Positions 1-7,029 of a stretch of 8,239 nucleotides of DNA are shown in pieces. This stretch comes from JBMYYE01 sp049609065. Its GTDB lineage: Bacteria > Pseudomonadota > Alphaproteobacteria > Rhodobacterales > Rhodobacteraceae. Positions within the stretch are counted from its first letter, which is position 1, and each line of letters starts with the position of its first letter. Position numbers and translations under genes: made by a program. The notes under the pieces were generated by a model that was not told the origin of the DNA, did not search any database, and saw only the letters and a program-made list of their open reading frames with translations. Location: positions 1 to 8,239 of the forward strand of contig JBMYYE010000111.1 in NCBI GenBank assembly GCA_049609065.1, in the 5' to 3' direction.

Positions 1-2378
1 TCTTTCAAAACGGTGGCTTTGTGCGCTTGGCCGAGCATAAACACCTCAACCACATCACCTGCCTGCGCTGTGCCTACTTTTATAAATCCAAGAGCCAAAG
101 ACTTGCCGACCGATGCCCCAAAGGCACCTGATGTCACCCGCCCGACTGGCGTTCCATTGGGTAAAAAGATCGGCTCACCACCCGTTGCATCCGCCCCTTC
201 TGTCACCTCAATTTCAAAAATCGAAAGCACCTCACGTGGGCTGTTGTCTTTGATTTTGAGATAGGCGTCTTTGTGCAAAAATTCCTTATCGAGCTTAATT
301 AAACCCGCAAGCCCCACCTCTTGTGGCCAATATTCTGGGCTATATTCACGCCCCCAAGATCCATAGCCTTTCTCAACCCGAAGCGCACCCAACGCACGCG
401 ATCCAACCGGACCACCCCCGTATTCCTCCGCCTCTTTCAAAAGGGCCGCATAAAGCGCAATCTGATTTTCGGCGGCGCAATGCAATTCCCAGCCGAGATC
501 CCCCGTGAAACTCACCCGCAGCGCGAGACATTCAATCCCCGCAACAACAATCATCTGACTGTGCATGAAGCGAAATCTATCATTTGAAAAATCTGCGTTG
601 CTCAACCGCATCAGCAGATCGCGCGCCTTGGGGCCTGCGATATTGAACCCACAGATGGCATCGGTTTTCACCTCAAACGTCGTGCCATCAGGCAAGGGCA
701 CCATATTAAAAAACCGCTGGTGATAGCGCTCCGCCATGCCAGATCCGATCATCATATAGTGATCCGAAGCAACCTTGGTCACCGTGAAATCACCGGCCAC
801 GCCCCCTTTCACACCAATGAGTGGTGACAGGCAGCTGCGGCCAATTTTGCGTGGAATGTGGTTCGCCAAAAGCGCCTCAAGCCAGTCATGGGCGCCTGCA
901 CCTTTGATCTCATAATTGGCGAAATTCGAAATATCGATCACCCCAACTGTATCGCGGAGCATCTTGGTTTCCGTAGCCACAGGTTCAAACCAGTTTTGAC
1001 GTTTAAACCCATTGGTTTCCACCACACCAGCCGCATCCGCAAACCACAATGGATGTTCCCACCCACAGTTGAGCCCAAACACCGCACCCATGGTTTTTTG
1101 CATCTCATAAGCGGGGCGCACGCGGGCGGGCCGGCCAGCGGATCGTTCTTCGTTCGGGAAGTGGATTTTGAAGCGGTGCGAATATTGATCTGCAACGCGG
1201 GCTTTGGTGAATTTTTCATCCGCCCAATCGCCAAACCGTGCGAGGTCCCACGCAAACATATCATATTGGGGTTCGCCATCAATGATCCACTGCGCCGACA
1301 TAAGGCCAAGCCCACCTGACTGTGAAAAGCCCGGAATAATGCCCGTGCAGCAGAAGTAATTTTTCAACTCAGGCACTGGACCAAAAAGCGCATTCGCATC
1401 AGGCGACCAAATCATTGGACCGTTGATCACACGCTTCACACCTGCGGTTTCGGCGGCAGGCACGCGGGTCATCGCCCGCATCACATTGTCCATAATACGA
1501 TCAAGATCATCATCGAAAAGCTCATGCCCGAAATCGAGCGGCGTGCCCTTTTCCGCCCAAAATTTAAGGTCCTTTTCATAGGCGCCGATCAACAATCCGT
1601 TGCCTTCTTGGCGCAAGTAATATTCCCCATCCCGGTCCGCAATGGATGGCAAACGGCGGTCAAGATTTTCAATCGCAGGCATTGATTCCGTCACAAAATA
1701 CTGATGCTCGGTTGGTTGAAGCGGCAATTTCAATCCCGCCATGGCCGCCACTTCGCGCCCCCAAAGCCCCGCTGCATTCACCACCCATTCGGTGTGAATA
1801 GGGCCCTTTGCGGTTTCGACAATCCATGCGCCGTCGGGCTGTTGTGTGGTTGCGGTTACGGGACAAAACCGTTCAATCGTTGCGCCCATTTTGCGCGCGC
1901 CCGCCGCATAGGCCATTGTAACCCCCGATGGATCCACGTTGCCGCCATCGGGTTCATACATGATGCAGCGGATGTCATCGAAATTCGCCAATGGATGAAG
2001 AACCCGCGCCTCTTCGCGGCTCACCTCATGGAAATTCATGTCGTAATAGCGCGCCTTGGCCTCTTGCAGACGAAGCTGATGTTCACGCTCTTTTGTCTGC
2101 GCGAGATAGAGGGATCCCGGTTGAAACACGCCACATCCTTGGCCTGTTTCACGCTCCAGCTCCTTATAAAGGTTCATGGTATAATGCTGAATTCGGCTGA
2201 TATTCGTACTATCATGAAGCCCATGAATATTCGCGGCCGCATGCCATGTGGACCCTGACGTAAGCTCATCACGCTCAATCAAAACCACATCGGTCCACCC
2301 CAATTTCGCGAGGTGATAGAGGATTGAACATCCAACAAGTCCCCCACCAATAACAACAGCTTTTGCGTGGGTTTTCAT
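1..2378 (-). CDS. FAD-dependent oxidoreductase/GcvT fusion, dimethylglycine/sarcosine dehydrogenase family (3' end outside window)
   Basis: Reading the minus strand from ATG 2378 gives 792 codons with no stop before the window edge; family members are about 800-820 residues, so probably only a short C-terminal tail is missing. The N-terminus has the FAD dinucleotide fold (GGGLVG at residues 11-16, acidic strand end E35) and then GSTWHAA with H46, the histidine to which FAD is covalently bound in dimethylglycine dehydrogenase/oxidase. A DAO-type oxidase domain fills roughly residues 1-370, with GIIPGFSQSGGLG near its end. A linker domain and an aminomethyltransferase (GcvT) folate-binding domain follow, with D530 in GDFTV at the usual place of the catalytic Asp, then a GcvT C-terminal barrel (from about 690). 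Expected role: cytoplasmic oxidation of an N-methyl amine, passing the methylene to tetrahydrofolate. The start follows AGGAGG by 6 bases. The gene lies 136 bases after the Ldh2 gene. The exact substrate (dimethylglycine, sarcosine or another N-methyl amino acid) is not determined, as Rhodobacterales carry many paralogues. Confidence 0.93.
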   Translation of the reverse strand, partial: MKTHAKAVVIGGGLVGCSILYHLAKLGWTDVVLIERDELTSGSTWHAAANIHGLHDSTNISRIQHYTMNLYKELERETGQGCGVFQPGSLYLAQTKEREHQLRLQEAKARYYDMNFHEVSREEARVLHPLANFDDIRCIMYEPDGGNVDPSGVTMAYAAGARKMGATIERFCPVTATTQQPDGAWIVETAKGPIHTEWVVNAAGLWGREVAAMAGLKLPLQPTEHQYFVTESMPAIENLDRRLPSIADRDGEYYLRQEGNGLLIGAYEKDLKFWAEKGTPLDFGHELFDDDLDRIMDNVMRAMTRVPAAETAGVKRVINGPMIWSPDANALFGPVPELKNYFCCTGIIPGFSQSGGLGLMSAQWIIDGEPQYDMFAWDLARFGDWADEKFTKARVADQYSHRFKIHFPNEERSAGRPARVRPAYEMQKTMGAVFGLNCGWEHPLWFADAAGVVETNGFKRQNWFEPVATETKMLRDTVGVIDISNFANYEIKGAGAHDWLEALLANHIPRKIGRSCLSPLIGVKGGVAGDFTVTKVASDHYMMIGSGMAERYHQRFFNMVPLPDGTTFEVKTDAICGFNIAGPKARDLLMRLSNADFSNDRFRFMHSQMIVVAGIECLALRVSFTGDLGWELHCAAENQIALYAALLKEAEEYGGGPVGSRALGALRVEKGYGSWGREYSPEYWPQEVGLAGLIKLDKEFLHKDAYLKIKDNSPREVLSIFEIEVTEGADATGGEPIFLPNGTPVGRVTSGAFGASVGKSLALGFIKVGTAQAGDVVEVFMLGQAHKATVLK

Positions 2379-2384
2379 GATTGG

Positions 2385-2390
2385 CCTCCT
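2385..2390 (-). promoter_or_regulatory. Ribosome binding site of the FAD/GcvT gene
   Basis: AGGAGG on the minus strand, 6 bases before ATG 2378, with a second overlapping GGAGG just upstream (2388-2392). It is a near-perfect Shine-Dalgarno site and fixes the start of a gene that has no stop codon inside the window. Confidence 0.8.
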
Positions 2391-2401
2391 CCGATTGTTG
2401 G

Positions 2402-2414
2402 TTTCATTGTGAAA
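2402..2414. repeat. Small inverted repeat in the FAD/GcvT leader (possible operator)
   Basis: TTTCA-TTG-TGAAA, a perfect 5-base inverted repeat with a 3-base centre, lies 24-36 bases upstream of ATG 2378. It is short enough to occur by chance. Its place close to the ribosome site, together with a second palindrome 30 bases further upstream, makes a regulator site or leader hairpin possible but unproven. Confidence 0.25.
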
Positions 2415-2443
2415 ACCTATCGGACGGCGCGCCAATCAAGAAA

Positions 2444-2458
2444 CGACATTTTCTGTCG
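2444..2458. repeat. Inverted repeat CGACA-N5-TGTCG in the gene 5/gene 6 spacer
   Basis: A perfect 5-base inverted repeat with a 5-base centre (TTTTC on the plus strand). On the minus strand it reads CGACA-GAAAA-TGTCG followed by TTTCTT. It could be a regulator-binding palindrome or a small hairpin. The stem is too short for a confident terminator. It lies in the only substantial gap before the FAD/GcvT gene. Confidence 0.25.
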
Positions 2459-2472
2459 ATTCTTAGAAGACA

Positions 2473-2498
2473 GGCTGAAACTCAAACGAATTCCAGCC
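2473..2498 (-). terminator. Possible weak terminator/attenuator hairpin after the Ldh2 gene
   Basis: On the minus strand GGCTG (2498-2494) pairs with CAGCC (2477-2473), extendable by two A-T pairs past a one-base bulge, with a loop of about 10 bases. It begins 17 bases after the TAA of the Ldh2 gene and is followed by the pyrimidine-rich TGTCTTCT. The stem is modest and there is no true T-run, so partial termination or an mRNA 3'-end stabiliser is the most that can be claimed. Confidence 0.25.
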
Positions 2499-2514
2499 CG
2501 CAACGTTTCAATAT

Positions 2515-3531
2515 TTACAACAAAGCGCGGATTTTATCCAAAGTCGCCGTATTCACTGCAACGCCTTCGATTGCCGCAATCACACGTTTTGCACCGCGGC
2601 CATCCCCTGGCACGCGCACACCGTCTTCGGCGCGAACGGCATCTGTTAGGGCTGTGAGTTGCGCCGCAAATGCACCGCCAGACGTAGCCTCTGGATCAAT
2701 CGCGATAAAGAACTGACCCGTCTTTGGTGGTCCGCCTTTTGTGCCGGAAAATGGGCTTGCGTCTTTGCCAAGCGTGGCACCAGACATCGCAGCCGCCATC
2801 ATTTCCACCATGAGAGCAACGCCAACACCTTTATATCCGCCAGACGGAACCATAGATCCTTTTAGTCCTGCATCTGGGTCCGTTGTCGGGTTGCCATCCG
2901 CATCCAAAACCCAGCCTTCTGGCACGGCTTTGCCTTCACGGGAATGTTTCATCACTTCGCTTTTCGCGATGGTTGACGCCGATTGATCGATGAGAACAGC
3001 GGCTTGGCCATCAACACCTGGTGCTGCAATAGAAAACGGGTTGGTCCCGATCACAGGTTTCGCGCCACCTGTTGGTGCAATCGATGCGGGCGCATTGGTA
3101 AAGCCAATCGCCATAAGACCCGCTTGGGCGAGGCGCTGCGTATGAACACCCAAAACACCACAATTATAAGAATTGTTCACGGCCAAAACCGCAACGCCAT
3201 GTTCGCGCGCCGCTGGAATAAGCTTTTCAAACCCCATATCAATTGCACGATGTGCAAAACCCGTGGCCGCATCAACCGTCACCACAGAGGAACGCGGTTG
3301 CGACAACACGGGCGTCGCCGCGCCGTCAACTTTGCCGCACTGAACGTGCTCTGCGTAAATCGGAATATAGGCCAAACCATGAGAGGCCACACCATCCGCT
3401 TCGGTCATGGCCGTCGCACGCGCCAAGGGGGCCGCATTTTCGGGGGTGGTACCCGCTGCAACCAATGCATCTTGGGCCAGTGTTTCAATTTCAGCTAAGG
3501 TCAGTGTTTGTGTGTCAGTCATCATATCCAT
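2515..3531 (-). CDS. Ldh2/malate-lactate dehydrogenase family NAD(P)-dependent oxidoreductase
   Basis: A complete 338-residue protein of normal length for the Ldh2 family, whose members include AllD-type ureidoglycolate dehydrogenase, sulfolactate and malate dehydrogenases, and the Delta1-piperideine/pyrroline-2-carboxylate (N-methyl-amino-acid) reductase DpkA. Family marks are the catalytic SHG at 50-52 (H51), FTNAPASIAPTGG at 144-156, GTNPF at 162-166, D182, GGYKGVGVALMVE at 231-243 and RVPGDG at 306-311. No signal peptide or membrane segment is visible, so it should be cytoplasmic. Odd point: the usual N-S-x-H-F-G stretch reads NSYNCG (120-125), so the second histidine of many relatives is absent. 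The start is not certain: ATGs at residues 1, 3 and 4 are all possible and the upstream AAGAAAAG is a poor ribosome site. It starts 6 bases after the DUF3726 gene stops, so coupled translation is likely. The substrate is unknown; an imine or 2-keto acid is a reasonable inference. Confidence 0.9.
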   Translation of the reverse strand: MDMMTDTQTLTLAEIETLAQDALVAAGTTPENAAPLARATAMTEADGVASHGLAYIPIYAEHVQCGKVDGAATPVLSQPRSSVVTVDAATGFAHRAIDMGFEKLIPAAREHGVAVLAVNNSYNCGVLGVHTQRLAQAGLMAIGFTNAPASIAPTGGAKPVIGTNPFSIAAPGVDGQAAVLIDQSASTIAKSEVMKHSREGKAVPEGWVLDADGNPTTDPDAGLKGSMVPSGGYKGVGVALMVEMMAAAMSGATLGKDASPFSGTKGGPPKTGQFFIAIDPEATSGGAFAAQLTALTDAVRAEDGVRVPGDGRGAKRVIAAIEGVAVNTATLDKIRALL

Positions 3532-3537
3532 CTTTTC

Positions 3538-4185
3538 TTAATCATTATCAGTGAGGCCAGCACCCGCACCCAACAAGCGGGATGCTTCGGTTGCGGGCGC
3601 AAATGTACGCCCTGCAAAAGCCCCAAGCCGCGCCCAGCACTCTTCGGTCACCTCCGCGCGCATTACTGGTGAATGCGGTGTGGTCAATTGAGCGGGCGCA
3701 AAACAGCGGACTTCGCCCGCATGCGGTGCCAAAATTTCATCCCGCGCGCCTTGCACGCAGAGCTGTTTTCCATCTGTGCTGAGCCGCACATTGCCCCATT
3801 CAACGGCCACAGGCATTTCAAGGCGCAGCGCCGCACCAGAGGCGAATGGCACGATCAACAATGGCTGGCTGACTTCTTGGATCGTGATGGTCTGGCCATC
3901 TCGCATCCGCACGGCGCAATCGCTCATTGCGGCGCCTGAAATCAGCGGACTCATCCGGCCCGCAGGGGCGCGCCATGTCCCATCCAAGCCTGTCGGGGAA
4001 AAATCAATCGCAGGCAGCTTGTCGTTTTGTTCCAGCAAATCAGCCAGGAGTTCGGTGCTTGGATAGCCAAAGCCCGCAAGCCAACGCGTACCTTTTGCCG
4101 CTTCTTCGGCCAAACCCCACGAGAGCCCCGCACCACGTGCGGCACGTTTGCTCATGGCTTCGATTTCGTTCAGTGAATGACTCAT
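3538..4185 (-). CDS. DUF3726-type protein of unknown function
   Basis: A 215-residue protein that I recognise as DUF3726-like from its N-terminal helix NEIEAMSKRAARGAG...AEEAAKGTRWL (about 6-36) and from the C-terminal ATEASRLLGAGAGLTDND (198-215), which looks strongly conserved although it is the extreme tail. The middle (about 75-160) alternates short strand-like stretches. No signal peptide, membrane helix or known catalytic motif is visible. It sits 13 bases after the 568-aa gene and 6 bases before the Ldh2 gene, and such proteins, as I recall, often neighbour Ldh2-type dehydrogenases in Rhodobacterales. This suggests an accessory or partner subunit, but the role is not known. A GGGGGT tract in the 13-base gap is its only, weak, ribosome site, pointing to translation coupled to the upstream gene. 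Confidence 0.88.
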   Translation of the reverse strand: MSHSLNEIEAMSKRAARGAGLSWGLAEEAAKGTRWLAGFGYPSTELLADLLEQNDKLPAIDFSPTGLDGTWRAPAGRMSPLISGAAMSDCAVRMRDGQTITIQEVSQPLLIVPFASGAALRLEMPVAVEWGNVRLSTDGKQLCVQGARDEILAPHAGEVRCFAPAQLTTPHSPVMRAEVTEECWARLGAFAGRTFAPATEASRLLGAGAGLTDND

Positions 4186-4198
4186 ATCTCTACCCCCA

Positions 4199-5905
4199 TC
4201 ATGCGTTGGTGTCGGTCAGTTTTGGGTACACCCAGTAATCCGCATCGCGATTTTGGAGTTCCTCTGGGTAAGGCGCGTTGCCATACATGCAAATCCGCAC
4301 CCATCGATCTGATCGCGGATCAAAATGCACCGCCCCGAAGAACGCGAGCTTGCAGCGCAACATATCAATCGGCAAAACATCCTTGGAAATCGTATTGTCA
4401 CGAATTTCCGCATATGGCGCACGGCCAACAATTTGGACACGACGCACCATGTGGCGATGCTCTGGATGGCGCAAAAGAAATTCAGCAACGGGCGTGTCTT
4501 CTGGCCAATGTTGGAGCGCCTTATCCAAGATCGCCGCATCACGGCCCGGCGCAAGCGGTTGTTCATAATCTTCGATCGGCTCTTCGAAACGTTCGCCCAA
4601 ACGCGGTTCGAGTTTTTCCTCAGACACATACCACGCACGGGCTTTGTTTTCGGGTTGCTGCCAATCTGTGCGCAGCGCCCACGCATACGCATCACGCAAA
4701 ATCCCACGTAATGTACCAAGCGTCATCGCCCCTGCAATGCGAAATGTTGGGGTATTGTCCGCCGCCATTTCATTTGCAAGATCATCCACCAGATCGCCGT
4801 AAGGTTCCAAAAGAAGCGACGCGAGACATTCTTGGGCATCCATTTCTAGGGCCTCTTCCGCCCATAAATAGAGCCTATTCCAAGGAAAATTGGCCTCCAA
4901 ATCCGTATTTACAATATGTGCAGCAAGCTTTGCCATATCCGCACGTAATGTCGTGAGCTTCTCGACTTGGATCGGGTGTTCAGAGTGCCAAAGATCAACA
5001 GAGGCCAAGCTACGCATAAAGACGTCTTTGAAAATGGCGGTGGATTCTGCATTCGCTGTTTCAATATTGCGAACGCGGGCAATGGCGTTTTCGCGGGCCG
5101 CAACCCAGTTGTTAAATAGCACAGGATGGTTGAGCAAAAACGGCGCCATACCAAGGCCTGTTGAGTTGCCAATTCCCATGCTACGCGCGATTTCAGGATC
5201 AAGGATTGCCGCTTTTTTGCCAGCGGCACTGGCACGCATGTTGGCCATGTGCTGCACCAAGTCGCGCACAAAAGCACGGGTTAAAAACACCGATAGCATT
5301 TCAACTTGAAATGGGGTGGCGAACTCTGGTCGATCCGCGATCATTTCACGATCAGCCGCACCCAATTTTCCAGAGCCATAAACAGCCGTCGTCCGCATCA
5401 AATAGCCAACCGCGTCGATTGTATCTCGGTCGGGTTGGGTTCCTGAAGACAGCGCAGACACCATATGTTCCCAAAGGCGCACGGACCGGTTGGCCCGCGA
5501 AACGGATAGTTCGCGCCCTGAAACGCGCCCTGCTTCTTGCAAGGGCACATTTTTCGAAAGCCGCGTAATGTCGTCTTTGCTTGGCACCCCATCAAAGAGC
5601 GTAAACGTACAATCCCACGCATCCGCAATCACGCGGTCAGATCGTTTTTCCGCCGGCAGGTCATGCGCAAACGCCACGAGAGAATAGCTCCGATCCGGCC
5701 CATGGGCGGAATATACCGCATGCCCAACACCCGCAGCGTCAATTTCAAATTCAGGGCGATCAAACGTCCACCCTTCGCGGGACATACGGCGCGTCAAAAT
5801 ACGCATAAAGGACAAGCGAGATTGATGAAGCGACCCAAGACGCGAAAGGCGCATAACCGTATTCGGGTCACGCAATGAAATGGTTTGAGTATCTGCAGCG
5901 TTCAT
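4199..5905 (-). CDS. Conserved-looking 568-residue protein of unknown function
   Basis: A clear gene: a long open frame with normal codon use and a strong AAGGAGGG site 5 bases before ATG 5905. I do not recognise the family. The protein appears soluble, with no signal peptide or membrane helix. It is rich in predicted helix, with an N-terminal mixed region (about 45-110, including WDCTFTLFDG at 97-106). A central part contains YGSGKLGAADREMIADRPEF (176-195) and GIGNSTGLGMAPFLLNHPVLFNNW (244-267), which look like conserved active-site or binding segments. An acidic stretch lies at about 423-450, and an aromatic/His-rich C-terminal part holds LLRHPEHRHMVRRV (477-490) and FFGAVHFDPRSDRWVRICMYGNAPYPEEL (522-550). 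It heads a tight three-gene block with the DUF3726 and Ldh2 genes, so it probably acts with them. The GSGKxG string resembles a nucleotide loop only superficially (no G-x4-GK-S/T), so I assign no function. Confidence 0.93.
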   Translation of the reverse strand: MNAADTQTISLRDPNTVMRLSRLGSLHQSRLSFMRILTRRMSREGWTFDRPEFEIDAAGVGHAVYSAHGPDRSYSLVAFAHDLPAEKRSDRVIADAWDCTFTLFDGVPSKDDITRLSKNVPLQEAGRVSGRELSVSRANRSVRLWEHMVSALSSGTQPDRDTIDAVGYLMRTTAVYGSGKLGAADREMIADRPEFATPFQVEMLSVFLTRAFVRDLVQHMANMRASAAGKKAAILDPEIARSMGIGNSTGLGMAPFLLNHPVLFNNWVAARENAIARVRNIETANAESTAIFKDVFMRSLASVDLWHSEHPIQVEKLTTLRADMAKLAAHIVNTDLEANFPWNRLYLWAEEALEMDAQECLASLLLEPYGDLVDDLANEMAADNTPTFRIAGAMTLGTLRGILRDAYAWALRTDWQQPENKARAWYVSEEKLEPRLGERFEEPIEDYEQPLAPGRDAAILDKALQHWPEDTPVAEFLLRHPEHRHMVRRVQIVGRAPYAEIRDNTISKDVLPIDMLRCKLAFFGAVHFDPRSDRWVRICMYGNAPYPEELQNRDADYWVYPKLTDTNA

Positions 5906-5910
5906 CCTGC

Positions 5911-5917
5911 CCTCCTT
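5911..5917 (-). promoter_or_regulatory. Ribosome binding site of the 568-aa gene
   Basis: AAGGAGG on the minus strand, 5 bases before ATG 5905. It is the strongest ribosome site in the window with that of the FAD/GcvT gene, and contrasts with the poor sites of the two genes that follow it. This fits independent initiation here and coupled translation downstream. Confidence 0.8.
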
Positions 5918-5929
5918 AAAATATGGGTG

Positions 5930-5946
5930 GGGCGCACTATACGCCC
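5930..5946. repeat. GC-rich inverted repeat before the 568-aa gene
   Basis: GGGCG-N7-CGCCC, a perfect 5-base inverted repeat with a 7-base centre, 25-41 bases upstream of ATG 5905. On the minus strand the centre reads TATAGTG, which contains a TATAGT resembling a -10 box, but I found no convincing -35 at the right distance. An operator or a small leader hairpin is possible; chance is not excluded. Confidence 0.25.
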
Positions 5947-6039
5947 AACCATTTATTCGTGTTCGAGGCCCATTTTTCCCAACATGTTGAGTCTAATCCG
6001 TCTTAGGTTCTCCCTCATGACGGGGCTGGCCTTCGGCCG

Positions 6040-7029
6040 TTAAAGCGTCGTCACATCCGTCGCAGCTGTGAAGTTTTTCGCATAGAAATTGTACCAATTA
6101 CGGCCCATGATCCCTGCGACGTCTTCTTTCGATAAACCTGCGGCCCCAAGACCCGTTTCAATATTACCAAAGTCCCGATTGTCGCGGAACCAAGTCGGCA
6201 TATCCGGGAAGCCAGCGTTCGACGCTGATCCTTCGCCATAATCGATTTCTTTGGTCCAACGACCAACGCGCATCCATTCAACAATGCTGTCTGGCTGATC
6301 TTGGCAAAGATCGGTGCCGATGCCCAGATGCTCTGGCCCAAAGGTATCTGCCGCCCGCGCAACCATGTCGCAAAAACTTTGAAGTGAGCAATCGGATTTA
6401 CCTTTAAGATGATGAGGATAAACAGAAAACCCGATCATGCCGCCTTTTTCGGTGACCGCTTTGATGACGTCATCACGTTTGTTGCGCAATGCGGGAAACC
6501 ATGAATAAGGGTTGGCATGAGTGATCGCAATTGGACGATCGGAAAGTTCGGCCGCTTCGATCGTTGAACGATCGCCAGAATGGCTCATATCCACCACAAG
6601 ACCCACGCGGTTCATTTCTTTAATGACCTGTTTGCCCATGCGGGTGATGCCGCTATCTTCCGCCTCATAGCACCCCGTCGCCAGAAGCGATTGGTTGTTA
6701 TACGTCAGCTGCATAAACCGCGCGCCAAGTGTATGCACGATTTCAACAAGCCCAATGTCATCTTCAATCGGGCTTGGGTTTTGGAACCCGAAAAACACTG
6801 CGGTACGACCCGTTTCACGGGCGATATCCACATCGCTTGCCCACTGACCTTTCATGATCAAATCGGGATATTGTTCAAACCAACGGTTCCATTGTTCGAA
6901 GTTCAAAACCGTTTCACGAAAGTTTTCATGATAGGCGATGGTGACGTGGATCGCATCCACGCCGCCTTCTCTTAGTTGACGGAAAATTTTCTCCGACCAA
7001 TTGGCATATTGAAGGTTATCAATCCGCAT
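6040..7029 (-). CDS. M19 'membrane dipeptidase'-like protein, betaine/dimethylglycine-cluster branch, atypical metal site
   Basis: A complete 329-residue protein with the M19 amidohydrolase pattern: VDMSHSG (147-152, H150), ITHANPYS (169-176, H171), IGTD (237-240, D240) and IMGRNWYNFY (307-316). Compared with the canonical family, the N-terminal H-x-D of IDGHNDL reads IDNLQYANW (L6 and Y8 in the ligand places), and the bridging Glu of GVEGGHS appears as Gln in GFQNPSP (Q83). It may bind one metal or none, or use a different chemistry, so 'dipeptidase' should not be taken literally. The branch resembles the renal-dipeptidase-like gene next to the dimethylglycine demethylase genes of Pseudomonas, as I recall. 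It has no signal peptide, so it is probably cytoplasmic despite the family name. Its ATG overlaps the stop of the aldehyde dehydrogenase by one base (TAATG) and no ribosome site precedes it, so translation is coupled. Confidence 0.92.
   Translation of the reverse strand: MRIDNLQYANWSEKIFRQLREGGVDAIHVTIAYHENFRETVLNFEQWNRWFEQYPDLIMKGQWASDVDIARETGRTAVFFGFQNPSPIEDDIGLVEIVHTLGARFMQLTYNNQSLLATGCYEAEDSGITRMGKQVIKEMNRVGLVVDMSHSGDRSTIEAAELSDRPIAITHANPYSWFPALRNKRDDVIKAVTEKGGMIGFSVYPHHLKGKSDCSLQSFCDMVARAADTFGPEHLGIGTDLCQDQPDSIVEWMRVGRWTKEIDYGEGSASNAGFPDMPTWFRDNRDFGNIETGLGAAGLSKEDVAGIMGRNWYNFYAKNFTAATDVTTL

Noticed and set aside
176..185. Text 'GSGKLG' in the 568-aa protein (residues 177-182) as a Walker A loop
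   Set aside because: It lacks the G-x4-G-K-S/T spacing and the preceding hydrophobic strand, and no Walker B partner is evident. The coordinates given here are residue numbers; the segment lies near 5380-5350 in the window.
1704..2258. Plus-strand open frame of 184 codons
   Set aside because: Lies wholly opposite the FAD/GcvT gene, whose domains are clear on the minus strand. The translation is rich in Cys, His and Arg with no recognisable pattern, so it is a shadow.
2983..3498. Plus-strand open frame of 171 codons
   Set aside because: Opposite the Ldh2 gene, with an Arg/Cys/Asn-heavy composition typical of the complement of a real gene.
4177..4956. Plus-strand open frame of 259 codons opposite the 568-aa gene
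   Set aside because: It is Pro/His/Cys-rich and low in sense, and has no ribosome site. The minus-strand gene has a strong site and ordinary protein composition.
6028..6038. GGCC-TTC-GGCC inverted repeat just after the M19 stop, considered as a terminator
   Set aside because: The 4-base stem with a 3-base loop is very short and no T-run follows on the minus strand, so I do not call it a terminator.
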